Of a DNA stretch of 53,704 bases, positions 49,827-53,704 are shown one piece after another. How positions within the stretch are numbered: the stretch's first letter is position 1; each line of letters begins with the position of its first letter. Origin of the DNA: Deltaproteobacteria bacterium (GTDB taxonomy: Bacteria > Desulfobacterota > RBG-13-43-22). The stretch spans positions 1 to 53,704 of the forward strand of contig JACRBX010000155.1 in the NCBI GenBank assembly GCA_016219225.1, written 5' to 3'. Under the pieces are notes generated by a model. That model did no database searches. It saw only the letters and a program-made list of their open reading frames with translations, and had not been told where the DNA came from. The translations under genes were made by a program, and so were the position numbers.

Positions 49827-50074
49827 GAAGGACGGAGGGCCGCTCTTGAAGTGCAGAAATGTGACGAGAAGAACCGACCAACAAGGTAATCCAGGGACGT
49901 CTTGCAGCCGCCGCTGATTTCAGTGGTAGGGCCAGACATCCTCGGAAGAACGTTCTTCGTATAGTATTCGGAGTTCGGCGTTGGGATAGGAAACCCAAAG
50001 TTTAGAGACCAAATCTCAAAGGAGAAGCCCTATCGTCCCGTCCAATACTCGAATATCCTTTTTAAATTCTTCCC
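49827..50074. other. Spacer, no gene seen
   Basis: No coding frame or repeat of note between the NACHT gene and the vapBC promoter. Confidence 0.4.
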
Positions 50075-50114
50075 TTGACAGCCCACCCCCATGTAATATA
50101 AAGTTGTAATACAA
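50075..50114 (+). promoter_or_regulatory. vapBC promoter and candidate operator
   Basis: TTGACA (50075-50080), 16 bases and TATAAA (50097-50102) form a near-consensus promoter. The 11-bp perfect palindrome TTGTAATACAA (50104-50114) overlaps the expected transcription start, as usual for autoregulated toxin-antitoxin operons. Confidence 0.65.
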
Positions 50115-50184
50115 ATCCTGTCATGAATGAACCTTGAACCAAGCGGTTCCGTAGGGCGGGATTCCAATTTTATTTGGAGGGGAA

Positions 50185-50445
50185 ATGGGTATCCGAACTA
50201 TTCGCATGGACGATGATGCCGAACGACTGTTATCCCGAATTATCCAGACCACGGGAATGTCCATAACGACGGCATTTAAAGAAGGGCTGAAAGTACTTCA
50301 TGGTAAACTCGGGAAAGACAAGAGCGAGTCTCCCTATGATATTTATAAAGACATGGACCTCGGCCCGGGGGGGTATACCAGGACATCTTCTTCTGATACT
50401 AAAAGAGGGGTAAAAGAGGCCATTCAGAGAAAGCTGCGAAGGTGA
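50185..50445 (+). CDS. VapB-type antitoxin
   Basis: 86 residues. The N-terminal ribbon-helix-helix-like segment (RTIRMDDDAERLLSRI) would bind DNA, and the C-terminal part, poor in order and rich in charge, would block the toxin. GGAGGGG precedes the ATG. It overlaps the PIN toxin gene by 4 bp, so the pair is translationally coupled. Confidence 0.8.
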   Translation: MGIRTIRMDDDAERLLSRIIQTTGMSITTAFKEGLKVLHGKLGKDKSESPYDIYKDMDLGPGGYTRTSSSDTKRGVKEAIQRKLRR

Positions 50446-50855
50446 TACTGGTAGATACGGGACCCATTATCGGATTGTTTGATCCTTCAGATCCTTTCCA
50501 TAGCCGATCGGTTAAGATATTGCAACAAATCCACGAACCCCTTTACTCCACCCTTCCTGTGTTGACCGAAGCCTTTCATATGCTTAACCCCGGTAGTCTT
50601 GGAGCCGACAACTTACGTTCTTTTGTAATAAGGGGGGGATTGTCTATTTGGCCAATGGATGAAAAAGCTCTTCTACGCGCCTTTGAGTTAATGAAAAAGT
50701 ATGCCGATCACCCGATGGATCTGGCTGATGCTTCATTGGTTTCAGCCTCCGAGGCGTTAAAGACGCGACGGGTATTCACCATAGACCGCGACGATTTTGA
50801 GACCTACCGGGTTAAGATAGGACATCGCACCTATCCGATTGAGATAATCAAATAA
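50442..50855 (+). CDS. VapC-type PIN-domain toxin
   Basis: 137 residues with the PIN-domain ribonuclease acidic residues: D5 (VDTGPIIGLFD), E43 (LTEAFH), D96 (LADASLVSASE) and the late TIDRDDF. It probably cleaves tRNA or rRNA when freed from the antitoxin. The start is a GTG overlapping the antitoxin stop (GTGA). Confidence 0.88.
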   Translation: MILVDTGPIIGLFDPSDPFHSRSVKILQQIHEPLYSTLPVLTEAFHMLNPGSLGADNLRSFVIRGGLSIWPMDEKALLRAFELMKKYADHPMDLADASLVSASEALKTRRVFTIDRDDFETYRVKIGHRTYPIEIIK

Positions 50856-50971
50856 TCGACCTTCTTGTTAGACAGGGTTTACCTGATTACTTGTTTTTTT
50901 TGTCTTCCCGGAAGAAAGGCAAAAACCCAATGCCTGTGCCGCTGCCAATGCCGCCCTTTTCAGGTTGATCT

Positions 50972-52573
50972 TCATTCCAACAACGAATCGACCTGGTTAT
51001 TATGGGTCCAGTACCAGATGAGGCCGCCGTTCTCCTGCCTGTACTTAATATAGCCGCTATTGATAAAACTCCGGATGGTTTTTTGGATCAGCTCTATGTC
51101 CAACCCAGTCGTCCCCTGAAGCCGTTGACAAAGCTGATCGAGGGGTTCACCTGCCAGTCTGTTTGGCCCATCGTTCGGGAAAAAGCCGCAGGCCTCCAAG
51201 AGATCTTCGGAGAGCAGCTTGTAGACCAGTTCCATCCGAAAATGTCCGGCCACCCGGAAATCCTCTTCCGGGGTGTTGGTTTTATCATAATAGCCCTGAA
51301 TCTGTTTTTCCCAGGCCTCTTGTATTTCCCGGTCGAAATCGGCGACAAATTGATTAATCGCCTCGGCAGTCAGGGACGAGGTCTGGACAATGGCACTGTT
51401 GGCATCATAGCGGGACCAGTCATCGGTCAATATTTCCAGGTCGTATTGGTCGATTTGTTCTCTCACCGTGGTTCCGGGGAAGGGGGCCAGAAAATGAAAG
51501 CCGTAGAGCATGTCCAGACTTTTGGAAAACTCGGCCGTATCCCGCAAGGTCTCGGGGGATTCGCCGGGGAGGCCGACCATGAAAGAGGCGTGGGGCAGGA
51601 TGCCCACCTCCTTACAGAGCCCGACGGCCTTCCTGGCCTGATCCAGGGTGATCCCCTTTTTAATCCGCTTCATCATTTCCGGATTGCCGGTTTCGATACC
51701 GAAACTGATGCAATCACAGCCGGCCTCCCGCATTAATTGCAGGGTCTCCTTATCCACGGTGTTGACCCGTGAAAAAGCCGTCCAGGTCAATTTCAACTTT
51801 CGTCTCCCGATCTCCTCACACACCTCCCGAACCTTCTCTTTGCGGGAGGTGAACAGGTCATCGGTGATATTGATCCGGGAAAAGCCGTAAGAGAGCAGGT
51901 GTTCCATTTCATCGACTACCAGCGCGGCCTTTCTGGGACGGGGTTTGCTGCCGACCATCTTTCTTCCCAGACAAAAGATACAGGAATAGGGGCAGCCCCG
52001 GCCGGTAATCATGGTTACGGGAAAGCCCAGGGCCTGATAACGGGAAAGGGGAAGCAGGTGCCGGGCAGGCAGGGGAAGTTCGTCCAGATCTTCGATCAGT
52101 TCCCGGGGGTCGGTTTTAACGATCCGGCCGTTTTGGCGGAAGGCCATTCCCTTTACCGACGAAAAGTCCCCGCTGTTTTGGAAAGTTTGGACCCAATCAT
52201 TTATGGTCCGCTCGCCTTCACCGATAACCAGAAAATCGATTTCCGGATAGGTCTTCAAGGTCCGGTCGATATCGAAGGAGACGTGCGGACCGCCCATCAG
52301 GGTGATCAGGGAAGGGTCGATTCTTTTGGCCTTCTGGATGATCTCGGCTGCTATCGGGAAGGTCATGGTAACCGAGTTGGCCCCGATGACATCGGGTCTG
52401 AAATCCATTAGCTCCCTCTCCAGCTTGGCCGGTGTGTACTGGGTGATGATATAATCCAGGATCCTGACTTCCGCCCCGGCCTGCTCGAAGGCCGATGCGG
52501 CATAGGTTACCCCCAAAGGCGGTGCCGGGGCCTCTTCCAGAGGATAGGGTGGTGCTATGATGGCTACTCTCAT
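50972..52573 (-). CDS. B12-binding-domain radical SAM protein
   Basis: 533 residues. Residues about 1-140 form a cobalamin-binding-like Rossmann domain (VAIIAPPYPLEEAPAPPLG), although the classical DxHxxG lower-ligand motif is not seen. The radical SAM core has cysteines C194, C198 and C201 in GCPYSCIFC, then SFGIETGNPEMMKRI. The C-terminal 130 residues are family-specific. Related proteins modify lipids or natural products; the substrate is unknown. ATG 52573 is preferred (AAAGGTAA upstream) over a start at 52594. Confidence 0.85.
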   Translation of the reverse strand: MRVAIIAPPYPLEEAPAPPLGVTYAASAFEQAGAEVRILDYIITQYTPAKLERELMDFRPDVIGANSVTMTFPIAAEIIQKAKRIDPSLITLMGGPHVSFDIDRTLKTYPEIDFLVIGEGERTINDWVQTFQNSGDFSSVKGMAFRQNGRIVKTDPRELIEDLDELPLPARHLLPLSRYQALGFPVTMITGRGCPYSCIFCLGRKMVGSKPRPRKAALVVDEMEHLLSYGFSRINITDDLFTSRKEKVREVCEEIGRRKLKLTWTAFSRVNTVDKETLQLMREAGCDCISFGIETGNPEMMKRIKKGITLDQARKAVGLCKEVGILPHASFMVGLPGESPETLRDTAEFSKSLDMLYGFHFLAPFPGTTVREQIDQYDLEILTDDWSRYDANSAIVQTSSLTAEAINQFVADFDREIQEAWEKQIQGYYDKTNTPEEDFRVAGHFRMELVYKLLSEDLLEACGFFPNDGPNRLAGEPLDQLCQRLQGTTGLDIELIQKTIRSFINSGYIKYRQENGGLIWYWTHNNQVDSLLE

Positions 52574-52634
52574 GCGATTACCTTTTTTTGCCAAGAAGAT
52601 TCATCTCTATCATAAACTCCGTTACAGGGTGAGT

Positions 52635-52706
52635 ACTCGTTGCTCGTTGCAGGTCGCTCGTTGCTCGTCAAAACCGGGAACCAGTAACAAGTAACTAGTA
52701 ACAAGG
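52635..52706. repeat. Heptad repeat arrays, inverted pair
   Basis: 52635-52669 has five units of the type GCTCGTT/ACTCGTT, and 52679-52706 has four units of the type AACAAGT/AACTAGT. As at 5-102, the two runs are roughly inverted relative to each other, and the unit family (GTTACTCG type) is the same as at the other end of the window. Confidence 0.8.
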
Positions 52707-52717
52707 ATATTTCCAAC

Positions 52718-53440
52718 TTAATCTCCTTTAACGGGATAAACCAGAGAACGAAGCCAGCCCATAAGGGTATTATCCTTGAAATCATTTTTTTCTTTCTTTT
52801 TAATCTCGGCCTTCAGCCCGGACATGAAGGTAAACCAGTCCTCTCGCGTCTGCATGGGTCGGTCGGGGTCGAGGGTTTTCAGGGCCACGGCCGGATTACC
52901 GGCGGCGACCACGTTGGGCGGTATGTCCTTGACGACCACGGCCCCGGCCCCGATGATGCTGTTGTCCCCGATGGTCACCCCTTTGCAGACAATGGCGCTG
53001 TCGCCGATCCAGACGTTATGGCCGATCCGGACCGGTAAAGACTGCCCCACAAACTGACCCCGATTATAAAGATCGTGCCAGTCGGCATCGGTGACATAGA
53101 CCCGCTGGGCCAGCATACAATTGTCGCCTATGGTAATTTCCGTGGCCGCGCTGATGCGCACCCCGGCACAGATCAGACAATATCTGCCGATGACGATGCG
53201 GCCCTCTCCGGCCCGGTTCGACCAGACCGTGAAGCGGACCTTGTTGTCCGGGGTGGCGATGATGTTGGCGTAGTCGCCCAGGAAGACCGGCCCCCCGTTG
53301 ATTTCAACATGCCAGGGTTTCATCACGGTGATTTCCCGGCCCAGTTTTTCAAACTGGGGCCGCAGGAAATGCTGGCTATATCCGGTTTCAATCCGGTTGA
53401 TCAGCCGTTTAATGAGGTAAGGACGATGATCTCTCCGCAT
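52718..53440 (-). CDS. Left-handed beta-helix (hexapeptide) acyltransferase
   Basis: 240 residues. Hexapeptide repeats run from about residue 80 to 190 (IVIGRYCLICAGVRI, ITIGDNCMLAQ, VRIGHNVWIGDSAIV, VTIGDNSIIGAGAVV), ending in the family signature NVVAAGNPA. It probably transfers an acetyl or similar group to a sugar or small molecule. The ATG at 53440 follows a TTG at 53446; either may be used. It lies upstream of the radical SAM gene on the same strand, separated by the heptad pair. Confidence 0.85.
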   Translation of the reverse strand: MRRDHRPYLIKRLINRIETGYSQHFLRPQFEKLGREITVMKPWHVEINGGPVFLGDYANIIATPDNKVRFTVWSNRAGEGRIVIGRYCLICAGVRISAATEITIGDNCMLAQRVYVTDADWHDLYNRGQFVGQSLPVRIGHNVWIGDSAIVCKGVTIGDNSIIGAGAVVVKDIPPNVVAAGNPAVALKTLDPDRPMQTREDWFTFMSGLKAEIKKKEKNDFKDNTLMGWLRSLVYPVKGD

Positions 53441-53494
53441 CGCCAATCATCCTTTTTCTTCGACCGGGGCCATGGATGACATCTCGCGGGCTGA

Positions 53495-53704
53495 TCAATC
53501 ACTACCGGAAAGGGACCGGGCCAAAGCAAATTCGAACCGGGGGGAAGCCCCGGAGGCACTTAAGTTCCAAAGACCGTGATTGAACAGGCCGCTGGCCGGG
53601 GTCAATTCGTTCAGGGCGTCATGGGCCAGAAGCACGGCTGCGGCCGTCCAGGAGGTCTTTTCCTCCGGCCAGATGACGGCATCGGGAAAGGTAACGCCCA
53701 TCCA
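53495..53704 (-). CDS. Partial protein running off the window end
   Basis: The last 68 or more residues of a gene whose start lies beyond 53704. The frame is open to the edge. The visible part contains WPEEKTSWTAAAVLLAHDAL and ends after a short alanine/serine-rich tail. I do not recognise the family with confidence; the TWTAAA-type helix resembles C-termini of alpha/alpha-barrel enzymes. It is upstream of the acyltransferase on the same strand, about 55 bp away. Confidence 0.55.
   Translation of the reverse strand, partial: WMGVTFPDAVIWPEEKTSWTAAAVLLAHDALNELTPASGLFNHGLWNLSASGASPRFEFALARSLSGSD

Overview
The window looks like a chromosomal segment of an anaerobic Desulfobacterota (deltaproteobacterium-type) genome. 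The signs are the RemA/YicC/DUF4416/gmk block, an OFA-type transporter, an HD-GYP response regulator, an ExeA/GspB pair, 3-hydroxyacyl-CoA dehydrogenase and crotonase genes under one TetR regulator, a superoxide-reductase-like exported protein, and very repeat-rich intergenic DNA. The taxon is inferred from gene content only. No rRNA, CRISPR array, intact integrase or replication origin is visible.

Layout. 1-4220: housekeeping and signalling genes (HD-GYP regulator, OFA transporter, tadA) ending in tRNA-Ser(CGA). 4480-13360: an accessory island with a frameshifted WD40 protein, an AbiE type IV toxin-antitoxin pair, a DUF4143 ATPase, transposase remnants, and a decayed defence cluster (DUF3883 helicase remnant, frameshifted AlbA_2 protein, ParA-type ATPase, DUF1156 methylase remnant). 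The island lies between two tRNA-Ser genes. 13391-19265: a membrane protein, tRNA-Ser(GGA), dnaX, a phosphoribosyltransferase/PNPOx-like/hydrolase operon and a ferritin-like protein. 19266-21906: a REP-repeat nest with an orphan RelB antitoxin, a REP-associated transposase (RAYT) carrying REP copies inside its own coding sequence, and two truncated genes. 21968-25196: minus-strand genes for an SOR-like exported protein, a MacB-type permease, a hydrolase and a YIP1 protein. 25681-35028: gatB, a second RAYT with its own palindromes, mtnA, heptose kinase, sugar epimerase, ugd, DUF4416, yicC, remA and gmk. 35602-42717: GspB/ExeA, rlmB, and a beta-oxidation regulon. 42718-50855: a second defence island with a solo PD-(D/E)XK nuclease divergent from a 1627-residue nuclease-NACHT-HEAT protein, followed by vapBC. 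50972-53704: a radical SAM protein, a hexapeptide acyltransferase and a partial gene.

The most unusual material is non-coding. At least 15 intergenic spots carry tandem arrays with a strict 7-bp period. The unit sequence differs from locus to locus, many arrays sit just before a start codon, and two run into the 3' end of a gene. In addition there are two RAYT genes, each surrounded by its own palindrome family. There is also a three-hairpin element present twice in opposite orientation, with stems that have changed in compensating ways, and a MITE-like element with terminal inverted repeats. The main protein candidate for a poorly described system is the divergent nuclease / nuclease-NACHT pair, whose two nuclease domains share the same motif set.
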